This document shows positions 19,661 through 27,924 of a stretch of DNA of 64,000 bases, piece after piece. Numbering within the stretch: the stretch's first letter is position 1; every line of letters begins with the position of its first letter. The notes below the pieces were generated by a model that had not been told where the DNA came from, searched no databases, and worked only from the letters and a program-made list of their open reading frames with translations. Source of the DNA: Saprospiraceae bacterium (GTDB lineage: Bacteria; Bacteroidota; Bacteroidia; Chitinophagales; Saprospiraceae); assembly GCA_016720635.1 (NCBI GenBank), contig JADKKF010000002.1:345001-409000 (forward strand), in the 5' to 3' direction. Both the position numbers and the translations under genes were made by a program.

Positions 19661-19870
19661 ATGGTGGTTGATGAAATTTTGCAAAGCATAAAGGAACTTC
19701 CTTTTCACGAAAGACTTTCATTGATAGAGAAAGCCTTAAAAACGCTCCATGAGCCATCAGATCGTCAATTAATTAGGGCCTCAAATAAATTAAAGGGTGA
19801 CTATATGAAAGACGATGACCTTACTTCGTTTACTGCATTGGATTACGAAAAATTTTATGAAGCGAGGTGA
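19661..19870 (+). CDS. putative MazE-type antitoxin
   Basis: The protein has 69 residues: an N-terminal helical region (ILQSIKELPFHERLSLIEKA) and an acidic C-terminus (DYMKDDDLTSFTALDYEKFYE) that would plug the toxin active site. The N-terminus resembles the short helical antitoxins that partner MazF in Bacteroidota rather than an AbrB fold. The gene overlaps mazF by 14 nt. The operator-like repeat and TGGTAAA half-sites lie upstream, suggesting autoregulation or control by another repressor. Confidence 0.75.
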   Translation: MVVDEILQSIKELPFHERLSLIEKALKTLHEPSDRQLIRASNKLKGDYMKDDDLTSFTALDYEKFYEAR

Positions 19871-20198
19871 AATCTGGCTAGTTAACCTTGACCCCACTAT
19901 TGGGTCTGAAATTAAAAAAACAAGACCTGCTATAATTGTAAACTCGGATGATTTGGGAGTATTGCCACTTAAAGTTATAGTGCCAATAACTGATTGGAAA
20001 AATCATTATTCCATAGCTCCTTGGATGATTAAGCTTATTCCAACCGCTCAGAATGGATTACCCAAGCTTTCATCTGCTGATTGTTTCCAAGTGCGCTCTG
20101 TTTCAGAAATTCGATTAATTCGTAATATGGGAAGTCTAAACAAAGATCAAATGGACGACATCGTTCAAGGGCTATCCGCAATATTAGTAATACGTTAA
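19857..20198 (+). CDS. MazF/PemK-type mRNA interferase toxin
   Basis: The protein has 113 residues from the ATG at 19857. Family marks: MKRGEIWLVNLDPTIGSEIK (strand 1 and the loop), KTRPAIIVNSDD, KVIVPITDW and SSADCFQVRSVSEIRL. The Arg of KTRP and the S/T in PIT are the catalytic-site positions. It would cleave mRNA at short motifs. The longer in-frame start 42 nt upstream falls inside the antitoxin gene and lacks the family's start sequence. The antitoxin precedes it, with overlap, on the same strand. Confidence 0.93.
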   Translation: MKRGEIWLVNLDPTIGSEIKKTRPAIIVNSDDLGVLPLKVIVPITDWKNHYSIAPWMIKLIPTAQNGLPKLSSADCFQVRSVSEIRLIRNMGSLNKDQMDDIVQGLSAILVIR

Positions 20199-20199
20199 A

Positions 20200-20911
20200 A
20201 TTATGTGATTTGTTCTGGTAGAACTGCTTTGCTGTTAGTAAGTCATTGGATTAATAAAAAATATCTAATGGGATGGTGTCGTGGGCTGGAGTAAAAACCT
20301 CAATAGAATCGCTATATTTGATGTTTGATTTTATATATTTATAATATATTAATATTTTATAATTACCATAGGTTGGTTCATAAATAATTTTATCGACATT
20401 CATCCCCATATAAATATTGTCAGCTGTTGATATACTTCTTGCAAAAGAACCAAAAAATTCAACCCAATCCGATTCATTTACTGGATTCACATTTTTTAAG
20501 TGAATCTTGACCCAAGCGTAGGGCTGCAGTTGGTAGTCGAAATTATGTGGAAATCCATTGTCGAAGCCATGTGGCGGATTAGCTGGCTGATATTTATCTT
20601 TGGAGATAAGGATAATATACCCTCCAAAAGGGCTTTCAACATTGCGGTACGAATAGTGCCCATTGGCATCTGTAAAAACAGAATCTACGATAGCAGAGAT
20701 CCCTCCGCCAGATAGCCAAGGACTCCCATCGGATCCTCTGCCTACTATGGTGACCTTAGCCCCAGAGACGGGCTTGCCGCTGCCGACTTCGGTGATGCGC
20801 CCTTTGATCTCGATGCCCTCAAAGTCCTTTTTGCAGGAGGCGAAGAGTAAGATCGAGAAGAGGAAGATGATTGCGTTTTTCATGATTAAGAGGTTTTTAA
20901 GAAGATTATAA
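20200..20911 (-). repeat. tandem duplication unit 1 (lipoprotein and flank)
   Basis: This unit and the next (20912-21620) are diverged direct repeats of about 710 bp, each holding one lipoprotein gene and the same downstream flank (for example tgatttgttct..., gctgttagtaagtc, ggattaataaaaaatatct). Beyond the second unit, 21598-21660 keeps the last codons of a third copy (TIPLDI-like followed by the same start region), so at least three units once existed. Confidence 0.75.
20251..20883 (-). CDS. lipoprotein with carboxypeptidase-regulatory-like domain, copy 1
   Basis: The protein has 210 residues. MKNAIIFLFSILLFASC is a lipoprotein signal with the lipobox FASC, so Cys17 would be acylated. Residues 20-115 form a CarboxypepD_reg-like beta-sandwich (IEIKGRITEVGSGKPVSGAK, SVFTDANGHYSY). 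The C-terminal half is unidentified (PYAWVKIHLKNVNPVNESDW). It ends HDTIPLDIFY. The protein is likely outer-membrane or surface anchored; function unknown. A paralogue lies immediately upstream on the same strand. Its surroundings are a tandem duplication. Confidence 0.85.
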   Translation of the reverse strand: MKNAIIFLFSILLFASCKKDFEGIEIKGRITEVGSGKPVSGAKVTIVGRGSDGSPWLSGGGISAIVDSVFTDANGHYSYRNVESPFGGYIILISKDKYQPANPPHGFDNGFPHNFDYQLQPYAWVKIHLKNVNPVNESDWVEFFGSFARSISTADNIYMGMNVDKIIYEPTYGNYKILIYYKYIKSNIKYSDSIEVFTPAHDTIPLDIFY

Positions 20912-20913
20912 AA

Positions 20914-21591
20914 TTATGTGATTTGTTCTTCTGATAGAACTGTTTTGCTGTTAGTAAGTCTTTGGATTAATAAAAAATATCTATAGGTATGGTGTCGTGG
21001 GGGGGGGGGGGTTAATAAGCTCGTGTCCCTTTTGGTTATATTGTTTTTGGTGGAATACCAAGAGATAAGATTGGACTTGTTGCCATATATTTTTTCTACA
21101 CGGTAAACATTAATATTAGATCCAGTATATATACAGTTTATACCAGGATCATAAAACCCAAGAACTTTGATTCTATCCCACTCATTTACGGGATTCACAT
21201 TTTTCAAGTGAATCTTGACCCAAGCGTATGGCTGCAGTTGGTAGTCGAAAGTTTGTTTTACATCATTGTTAAAGCCTCTCGAAGGTTCTGCTCTTTGGTA
21301 TTTGTCCTTAGTGATGATGAGGTAATATCCTGATGCTGGATTGTCATTTCTGGAAAAAATGTAATTGCCATCATTGTCTGTAAATACAGAGTCAACAATA
21401 AAACCATTACCGCTGCCAGGAGACAAAAAACCGTCACTGTGACCGATACCTTCAATGATAATTTTAGCCCCCGCGACGGGCTTGCCACTGCCAACTTCGG
21501 TGATGCGTCCTTTGATTTCGATGCCCTCAAAGTCCTTTTTGCAGGCGGCGAAGAGTAAGATCGAAAAGAGGAAAATGATTGCGTTTTTCAT
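20914..21591 (-). CDS. lipoprotein paralogue with homopolymer-shifted C-terminus, copy 2
   Basis: The gene is annotated from the ATG at 21591 (MKNAIIFLFSILLFAAC); the upstream-extended frame crosses the remnant of a third copy. It shares the signal, lipobox and IEIKGRITEVGSGKPVAGAK with copy 1. Near the end, 13 consecutive G residues (20999-21011; C on the coding strand) put the last 30-odd residues in a different frame (TPPPPRHHTYRYF...). With 12 or 15 the frame would end HDTIPIDIFY like copy 1. It is therefore either phase-variable or mis-assembled at this tract. Confidence 0.8.
   Translation of the reverse strand: MKNAIIFLFSILLFAACKKDFEGIEIKGRITEVGSGKPVAGAKIIIEGIGHSDGFLSPGSGNGFIVDSVFTDNDGNYIFSRNDNPASGYYLIITKDKYQRAEPSRGFNNDVKQTFDYQLQPYAWVKIHLKNVNPVNEWDRIKVLGFYDPGINCIYTGSNINVYRVEKIYGNKSNLISWYSTKNNITKRDTSLLTPPPPRHHTYRYFLLIQRLTNSKTVLSEEQIT
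20999..21011. repeat. 13-base homopolymeric G tract inside a lipoprotein gene
   Basis: Thirteen consecutive G occur on the plus strand, 13 C in the coding strand of the copy-2 lipoprotein. The tract decides the C-terminal frame, as in a slipped-strand contingency site. Homopolymers of this length are also prone to sequencing error. Confidence 0.85.
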
Positions 21592-21663
21592 GATTAGGAG
21601 GTTTTTAAGAAGATTAAATAAAATATCCAAGGGGATGGTATCAAGATAGAGTTTAAAATTTCA

Positions 21664-22515
21664 TTAGAACGCCCGAGCATATTGTATATAAGGTAAAACT
21701 GGAAAATAGCTATTAGATTGTGAGGTCGTTAATAGTCCAATGTCGAAGGCGTTTTTTGGAGATAAAATTCGAATTCCAAATATGCCAACGTATAAAGCAC
21801 CACTTTTTTGAGCGATAATATAGTTTTCAGTTAATAGAGAGATGTTGTTCGAAACTCTGACCGTCCCACTTAACATAAAAGCCGAATAATTGACGTGATC
21901 ACGAGATGATGTACCATAACCTCCTCCAAAAGTTAAATTGTGTTCACTGGTACCTAACGTCAGAGCGCCATATCCTAGACTTGCCGTTCCTCCTGTTTGG
22001 CCACCAACAACAAAAGCTCCACCAGCTAAATGCACGTTTTTTTTGAGTTTAAAACCAATTTTTGGCATAAAAAACCAGGTAGGATCTCCATAGATCAAAG
22101 ATAGGAATTCAAATCCGCCAGCAAGTGAAATGTTTTTGGTAATACCATAATTGACGAAATTACCGACTACTAAGATGTTTTGGTAATAGCCTTTATTTTT
22201 TTGTGTTGGGATGGCTGTCGGTCCAAAAAAATATCTCGTGTCATGAGAATTGGGGAATCTGTAGATGCCTTCGTAAGTGTCAAAGTAAATTGATTTAACA
22301 TTGGAGGTAATTATGTTTATCACACCATTTTTTGTTGATAATACGATTATTGAATCAGTTTTACTGTGGATGCCCCCTCAGTTCATCGCCATCTTTCATG
22401 GTAACAATTACTTTTTCTTCATTTTGACTGAATCGACTGCGCCTTGTCCCCTAGCCATAAAATTCGCAAGAATAAGGAATGAAAGAAATGCTAGGTTTTT
22501 AACAATGGTTTTCAT
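21664..22515 (-). pseudogene. secreted beta-barrel-like protein, double frameshift
   Basis: The gene starts at the ATG at 22515 with a signal peptide (MKTIVKNLAFLSFLILANFM, then ARGQ). After a one-base loss at about 22427 the next frame reads NEEKVIVTMKDGDELRG. After one extra base in the five-C run at 22373-22377 the first frame resumes: IHSKTDSIIVLSTKNGVINI and then the long body of about 219 residues. The body is rich in Gly, Tyr and alternating hydrophobic residues (LTFGGGYGTSSRD, ALYVGIFGIRILSP) like a small outer-membrane barrel. The DGDELRG...STKNGV part resembles a known exported regulator-like repeat type. No named family is certain. Confidence 0.7.
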
Positions 22516-22570
22516 ATTTTTTATTTTAGTTATTAAGTAATACAAAACTATTACTAAGTAACAAAACCAT

Positions 22571-22624
22571 CAACTCCCAAATTTACCATTGAATTTTTTT
22601 TATGGTAAAATTTTACCACTTTTT
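22571..22624. repeat. 54-bp operator-like repeat, copy 2
   Basis: Identical to 19502-19555. Here it sits between the broken beta-barrel gene (minus strand) and the HTH-like gene at 22728 (plus strand). A further TTTACCAT half-site is at about 22664. The divergent location suits an operator that could be bound by the HTH protein itself; that is inference. Confidence 0.75.
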
Positions 22625-22727
22625 TGACCCTAAATTTCGTTTTTTGAAAAATCTTGTTATATATTTACCATTGTTGTAATGTGATAGTACGTGGTTTGTA
22701 TAATCCGCCATAAAATATAGAACCGTT

Positions 22728-23711
22728 ATGAACCTGCAAGAAAAGATTATTTCCATTTTATTGGACAATTCTAAAAATAAAAAGCAAGCCAGCGAAAAAA
22801 TTCAATCGCTATTGAATATAAGTGAGAAGACGGCTCGGTCTATCCTAGACTGTATGAGGCCACTGACGCTGTACGAAGCGGAGATCGTCATACATTCATT
22901 ACAGTTGAATCTAGAGTTGATTTTGTCAACACAGGATGATCAAAGTAAAACCCCGTACAAGTCCATTCTTTTGCCTTTTATCAACGTTAAAAAGTCGCCA
23001 GAATATTTTCTCGATACTTTGTTGGCCAATATTGACATGTTGAATGTATTGAAAACAAAAAATATAAGGTACCTTTCGTCTGAGTTTCCGATATTTTATT
23101 ATTGTATGATTCCCGAACTGATGCTATTCAAACTCTATAGTTTCAATCAAATACTGTGGAAAGATGAAGCGTGGAGTAAGAGTAAATTTTCACTAAAAAA
23201 ACTGAGTGAAAACGGGGATATTATAGATAAAATAAAAAGACTGTGGAACTTTTATAAGGATGTACCTTCGGAAGAGATTTGGAGTGTAAAATGCTTGAAT
23301 AACACGATGAACCACTTAAAAATATTGAGAGATATTGGTGCATTTGAAGACGAACAAGACTATTTTATCCTACTAGACAAAATGAATGATTTGCTTCAGC
23401 ATTTGGAAGAAATGGCAGCCAGTGATATCAAGAAAGACAAAACTTCATCGGGTGCGAAATACTTGTTTTATGTGAATAAATTTGTCTTTTCGACGAATAT
23501 GATCTACGTTGTGACAGCAAAGCAGTCCATGATCTATATCACGATCGACAATCCAGACTTTGGAATCGCAGTAGATGATGAAGTGGTAGAACACTTCAAT
23601 AATCAATGGTATCATGTTAAAAATAACTCATCGCAAATCAATGTTTCAGGCCATCAAGAGAGAAAGAAATTCTTCAATCAACTACACGAAGCCATTAATA
23701 GCATGAGGTAA
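22728..23711 (+). CDS. predicted transcription regulator with N-terminal HTH-like domain
   Basis: The protein has 327 residues. About residues 1-65 look like a degenerate Xre/BetR-type HTH: KIISILLDNSKNKKQASEKI, LLNISEKTARSILDCMRPL and LYEAEIVIHSLQLNLELI. The remainder is mostly helical, with a mixed C-terminal part (KYLFYVNKFVFSTNMIYVV) that may sense a ligand. Proteins of this layout recur in Bacteroidota but I know no defined function. The divergent orientation relative to a secreted-protein gene with an operator-like repeat between suggests local regulation. There is no signal peptide, so it should be cytosolic. Confidence 0.6.
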   Translation: MNLQEKIISILLDNSKNKKQASEKIQSLLNISEKTARSILDCMRPLTLYEAEIVIHSLQLNLELILSTQDDQSKTPYKSILLPFINVKKSPEYFLDTLLANIDMLNVLKTKNIRYLSSEFPIFYYCMIPELMLFKLYSFNQILWKDEAWSKSKFSLKKLSENGDIIDKIKRLWNFYKDVPSEEIWSVKCLNNTMNHLKILRDIGAFEDEQDYFILLDKMNDLLQHLEEMAASDIKKDKTSSGAKYLFYVNKFVFSTNMIYVVTAKQSMIYITIDNPDFGIAVDDEVVEHFNNQWYHVKNNSSQINVSGHQERKKFFNQLHEAINSMR

Positions 23712-23868
23712 TTTCTTATTGGTTAGAGCCTAAAGAAACCCCTAGAATCTACTTAAAAGGTACTTGGTATCGACAATAATCTGCATGGTTAAACAAAGCA
23801 TAGATTTTAGGGATTGGGCATTGTTGAAAAAATTCTTTAATTTTCCGAAATAAAAAATATTTAATTTG

Positions 23869-25422
23869 ATGCGTACAAGTGGTGCCATGAGGTACTTTCA
23901 AAATGAGCGTTGGCTTTTGATATTCATGTCATTTGTTATCACCACCCTGTTTTTGATAGTCAATGGATACTTATTCAATCAAGAAGATCTCGAGGAAGTA
24001 CTGCCACCGATATATAAAGGACTCAATCCTAGCCTATATCCCTACGACACGTATGTGAATGAGACCCTAGCCCAATACACGAGTAGGACGCCATATATAC
24101 ATTTTTTGACGGTATTGTACAGGGTATTTAATACCGAGCTAATCTTTTTTGTGATTTGTTTTGCCAGTATTTTATTGAGTGTTTGGTCGTTTTTGAAAAT
24201 GGGCATATTTTTTGGCATTGACGCATTTAAGAGTGGGTTGATCGTGGCGCTGATTTTTGTCGGCTTTGATTTTTTGCCGATTGGGGGCAATTTTATTCAG
24301 GATAGTTACTGCACACCAGCCAATATAGCCCTAGGGCTAACAGCATTTTCCATTTATTTATATCTCATAAAAAAATATTGGTTAGCCGGTTTGATCCTAG
24401 CCATTGCGACGTATTTTCAGCTTTTGGTTGGACTTCAGGTGTTTGTCATACTGTGCATTTACAGCGTCTTGGATAGCAATTATAGAGGGTTTTGGCGTGC
24501 TGGGCTTATATATTTAAGTCTCTCGATGCCGCATATTTATCTACTGTTTTTATCGCAAAATGGCCAATATGATATAGATTTTTATTCAAAAATAATATAC
24601 ACCTACAGAAATCCGCATCATTTTGTGTTTTCCACGTTCTCCAAAAAATCGTATATAATGTATTTTTCGCTATTGGGGATCTACTTTGTCACCTATCCTT
24701 TTTTGCGGGTTTCGGATGCCTTAAAAAGATGGAGTCTGGTGTGGGTTGGAATCAGCACATTGGGCATCGCAGTATATGTCGTTGGATTTGAATATTTTGG
24801 TATGGAATTGTTCGCTAAGACCCAATGGATCAAAACCAGTATTTGGGCCTATGCGTGGGCTTTAATGGTGCTGTTGCACGCTCTGCCCAAGTTTAGTAAA
24901 ATTTCTATATCTCGAAGATCACAATGCAAAATTTCACTAGGAGGGTTTTGTCTAAGCATCGGTATTTTAGGTTTGATTTATTTTAATAAAATAAGCCTTA
25001 TCGAGCCTTTTCAGATCGGATATTATGCGAAAACAGATTTGGGGAAAATGCACGATTGGGTAAAGGCCAATACGCCGACAAATGCGGTGGTACTGTCCTT
25101 TCCAAATGACTTTGGGGTCATGAGTCAAACGCAGCGATCGGTACCTGTTTCGTACAAGGCGATCATCCATAATCCAGGATTTATTTTGCCTTGGTTTTCA
25201 AGAATGAAGGAATTGTACGGCGCAGATCTCGTTCAGACGCAAAATAATATTTCAAATCTTCAAGAAATTGTAGAACTTTGGCCTCAGAAATTAGAAAACA
25301 GCGATTTGGTTAAATATAAGATCAATTATATCATAGCCAATGACTCGGATAAGTTGTCGATTCGTTCGGCAAAAATTGTACATCGAGAAGCTGATTTAAT
25401 TTGTTTAAAAATAGAACAATGA
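23869..25422 (+). CDS. polytopic membrane protein of unknown function
   Basis: The protein has 517 residues from the ATG at 23869; a TTG just before it is less likely. About twelve hydrophobic segments are visible, for example LLIFMSFVITTLFLIVNGYL at residues 17-36. The loop YKGLNPSLYPYDTYVNETL before the next helix and a soluble C-terminal tail of about 110 residues (MHDWVKANTPTNAVVLSFP) are reminiscent of GT-C-type membrane glycosyltransferases or related proteins with a periplasmic tail. No catalytic motif can be assigned. It is transcribed towards hemA, with 111 nt between. Confidence 0.75.
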   Translation: MRTSGAMRYFQNERWLLIFMSFVITTLFLIVNGYLFNQEDLEEVLPPIYKGLNPSLYPYDTYVNETLAQYTSRTPYIHFLTVLYRVFNTELIFFVICFASILLSVWSFLKMGIFFGIDAFKSGLIVALIFVGFDFLPIGGNFIQDSYCTPANIALGLTAFSIYLYLIKKYWLAGLILAIATYFQLLVGLQVFVILCIYSVLDSNYRGFWRAGLIYLSLSMPHIYLLFLSQNGQYDIDFYSKIIYTYRNPHHFVFSTFSKKSYIMYFSLLGIYFVTYPFLRVSDALKRWSLVWVGISTLGIAVYVVGFEYFGMELFAKTQWIKTSIWAYAWALMVLLHALPKFSKISISRRSQCKISLGGFCLSIGILGLIYFNKISLIEPFQIGYYAKTDLGKMHDWVKANTPTNAVVLSFPNDFGVMSQTQRSVPVSYKAIIHNPGFILPWFSRMKELYGADLVQTQNNISNLQEIVELWPQKLENSDLVKYKINYIIANDSDKLSIRSAKIVHREADLICLKIEQ

Positions 25423-25446
25423 GTCGTAAAACGTGTTTTCATAATT

Positions 25447-25481
25447 AATTAAATAACCAAAGCGAATTAAATAACCAAAGC
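25447..25481 (+). repeat. two-copy 18-bp tandem repeat
   Basis: The unit aattaaataaccaaagc (plus one linking g) occurs twice in tandem at 25447-25463 and 25465-25481 in the gap before hemA. It may be a small replication-slippage duplication or a paired protein-binding site; nothing else supports a role. Confidence 0.7.
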
Positions 25482-25533
25482 CATTCGTTTATTATCAAAA
25501 TGAAATAGACAGGGTTTCGCCAGATTGTAGTGG

Positions 25534-26766
25534 ATGTATTCAGGATTTAAAATCATTACCTTATCCCATAAAGAGCTGAATCTTAGAGATTTAGGCAATT
25601 TTGTAGTTCAGAGCAACGATGCGAATGCTAAGGGTGAGAAGCTCAAGCAATTGAAGGATTTTTTCGCCTTGGATGAGTTATTTTATATGCAAACGTGCAA
25701 TCGGGTAGTCTTTTTTCTTTATAAAAAAATAGGAATAGAGCAGATAACACCGATAGATTGGTTCGAACAGCTCAATCCAAGTCTAGATTTACCCCAATTG
25801 AAGTGGGTTTCTAAAAATGCGTTGGTATATACACAAGAAGGGGTCGTGAAGCATTTATTTCGATTGATGTCTTCGCTGGAGTCATTGGTAATAGGAGAAA
25901 GGGAGGTTTTCAGACAAAGTCGAGAGGCGTATGATCAATGTGCTGGTTGGGGTCTTTGTGGGGACAATATGAGACTGTTGATGCGCATCGGAGTAGTGTG
26001 TTCGAAAGAGGTATTTACGGATACCAAGATCGGAGACAAATCGGTTTCCATCGTTTCGTTGTCCATTCAGAAATTTTTAGAGCAAGACCTACCAAAAAAA
26101 TCTAGGATACTAATCATAGGCGCGGGTCAAACAATATTGATGGTATCAAAATTTTTATTGGCCAATAATTATAAAAACGTATCAGTATTCAATCGTACCG
26201 TACAGAATGCCGACCTCATCGCCCAAAAATTTGGTAAAAAGGGGTATAAGCTTTCTGAGCTTCAGGATTTTAAGGAGGGATTTGACTGCATCATACTTTG
26301 TACCGCTTCTACCAAAATCATATTGACAGAAGAGCTTTATGCCAAACTGTTGCAGGGTGACAAAGGCCAAAAAGTGATCGTGGATCTATCGATTCCGTAC
26401 AATTTTGACAAGCAGATTATCAATAGCTTTGATGTAAACTTCATCGGCGTAGAGGAGCTGAGAGAGATTGCCAATCAGAACATGGAATATAGGAAAAATG
26501 AGATGATCCTTGCGAATGCCATCGTTCAAAAATACGTTGAGGATTTTAAAAATATCTATCACCAAAGGCTTATAGAGCGGTCATTTCAGCAATTTCCAGT
26601 GCAGGTAAAGGAAATCAAGGAAAAGGCATTGAATGTGGTGTACAAGAAGCGTATCGATGCTTTAGACGGGGATTCAAGAGAGCTTCTCAACGAGATTGTC
26701 AATTATTTTGAAAAAAAATACATTGCCCTACCGATCAAATCGGCCAAAGAGTCTATCTTACGGTAA
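25534..26766 (+). CDS. hemA: glutamyl-tRNA reductase
   Basis: The protein has 410 residues. MQTCNRVVFF holds the catalytic Cys of the conserved TCNR. VIGEREVFRQSREAYD is the second substrate-binding signature, LIIGAGQTILMV the NADPH-binding Rossmann loop, and a helical C-terminal dimerisation domain follows. It reduces glutamyl-tRNA to glutamate-1-semialdehyde, the first step of the C5 route to haem. Other hem genes are not in the window. A PRPP synthetase-like gene follows after 27 nt in the same direction, so the two may share a transcript. Confidence 0.94.
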   Translation: MYSGFKIITLSHKELNLRDLGNFVVQSNDANAKGEKLKQLKDFFALDELFYMQTCNRVVFFLYKKIGIEQITPIDWFEQLNPSLDLPQLKWVSKNALVYTQEGVVKHLFRLMSSLESLVIGEREVFRQSREAYDQCAGWGLCGDNMRLLMRIGVVCSKEVFTDTKIGDKSVSIVSLSIQKFLEQDLPKKSRILIIGAGQTILMVSKFLLANNYKNVSVFNRTVQNADLIAQKFGKKGYKLSELQDFKEGFDCIILCTASTKIILTEELYAKLLQGDKGQKVIVDLSIPYNFDKQIINSFDVNFIGVEELREIANQNMEYRKNEMILANAIVQKYVEDFKNIYHQRLIERSFQQFPVQVKEIKEKALNVVYKKRIDALDGDSRELLNEIVNYFEKKYIALPIKSAKESILR

Positions 26767-26793
26767 AATCAACCGTTATCAAATAAATTTGCG

Positions 26794-27723
26794 ATGGCAT
26801 TAGCTGATGTTTTTATATTCACTACCCAAAGGTATAAGTACTTGGGTGACAAATTGCTACAATCTACGGGTTTTAAAGAAGGCTTATTTTCAAGCAGTAC
26901 CTTTCCAGATGGAGAATATTACCACAAATTGCTTACGGATGTCGAAGGAAAGAAGGCGGTCTTAGTTGGTGGTACGATCGACGACAAAGAAACCTTAGAG
27001 CTATTCGACAAGGCTTGTGGGTTGATCCAATATGGCGTCGATTCACTTACGATTGTGATTCCATTTTTCGGGTATAGCACCATGGAGAGAGCGGCAAATG
27101 CAGGTGATGTCGTGATGGCAAAAAATCGGGCATTGCTCTTGTCGGCGATACCCAGTGGCGGATTGACCAACCGTATAGCCATGCTTGACTTGCACACCGA
27201 GGGTTTGCCCTATTACTTTACAACGAATTGGCGGCCTGTGCACCTATATTGCAAATCGGTCATCATCCAAGCGGCTACACAGCTTTATGGGAGGGATTTT
27301 ATACTGGCGAGTACGGACTCGGGACGGGCCAAATGGGTCGAATCCCTAGCCAATGATATGGAAGTAAAGGCAGCTTTTGTCTATAAAAAGAGATTGTCTG
27401 GAGAAAACACCCAAATAACTGGAATAAATGCAGATGTGGAAGGCTGTAAGGTCATCATCTATGACGATATGATACGGACAGGAGGCTCACTGATCAAGGC
27501 GGCAAAGTCCTATAAAGCGGCGGGTGCGGAAGAGATTTCAGTCATAGCCACGCATGGGATATTTACCCCAGGATCTTTCGAAAATCTCAAAAATTCAGGG
27601 CTTTTCGCCAATATCATCTGTACGGATACCCATCCCAATGTCTTCAAAATACACGATGAGAACTTTCACATTCATTCGGTGGCACCCGTCATTTCAGATT
27701 GGCTGATGAGAATCAGCTGGTAA
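26794..27723 (+). CDS. divergent ribose-phosphate pyrophosphokinase-like protein
   Basis: The protein has 309 residues. It is recognisable as a PRPP synthetase relative: FPDGEYYHKL near the N-terminus, VIPFFGYSTMERAA, MLDLHTEGL and the PRPP-binding loop IIYDDMIRTGGSL. Several canonical positions differ; for example, the usual QDRK/R segment is STMERA and the His-based DLHAxQ reads DLHTEG. It is probably made in the cytosol for PRPP, but a phosphoribosyltransferase or regulatory role cannot be excluded from sequence alone. Confidence 0.85.
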   Translation: MALADVFIFTTQRYKYLGDKLLQSTGFKEGLFSSSTFPDGEYYHKLLTDVEGKKAVLVGGTIDDKETLELFDKACGLIQYGVDSLTIVIPFFGYSTMERAANAGDVVMAKNRALLLSAIPSGGLTNRIAMLDLHTEGLPYYFTTNWRPVHLYCKSVIIQAATQLYGRDFILASTDSGRAKWVESLANDMEVKAAFVYKKRLSGENTQITGINADVEGCKVIIYDDMIRTGGSLIKAAKSYKAAGAEEISVIATHGIFTPGSFENLKNSGLFANIICTDTHPNVFKIHDENFHIHSVAPVISDWLMRISW

Positions 27724-27765
27724 ACCAAAATCAGGTAAACAGTTAAGTTTAATACAACCCAGCCA

Positions 27766-27867
27766 AGCGATAGGGATGCGGAGGGCAGCCATAGGCTGGT
27801 CTCGACCGAATGAGGGCGAGACGGATACCCCGAAGCAGCCCGGTGCCGCGAAGTGGCAATCGCCATA
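27766..27867 (+). repeat. GC-rich dispersed intergenic repeat, copy B
   Basis: It lies between two convergent genes. Landmarks shared with copies A, C and D include GATAGGGATGCGG, GCGAGACGGATACCCCGAAG, CAGCCCGGTGCCGCGAAGTG and a final GGCAATCGCC. Several short complementary stretches (GGTCTCG/CGAGACC-like) suggest it can fold. It could end both transcripts, as no other terminator is seen. Confidence 0.55.
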
Positions 27868-27924
27868 AAAATAAAAAACATTAGACAGACTCAATTCTCT
27901 CTAGGAAAATCGAGGGCATTTGGA

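Noticed and set aside
26784..26791. TAAATTTG resembling a -7 promoter box just before the PRPP synthetase-like gene
   Set aside because: It ends 3 nt before the ATG, so transcription would begin inside the start codon; probably chance or read-through from hemA.
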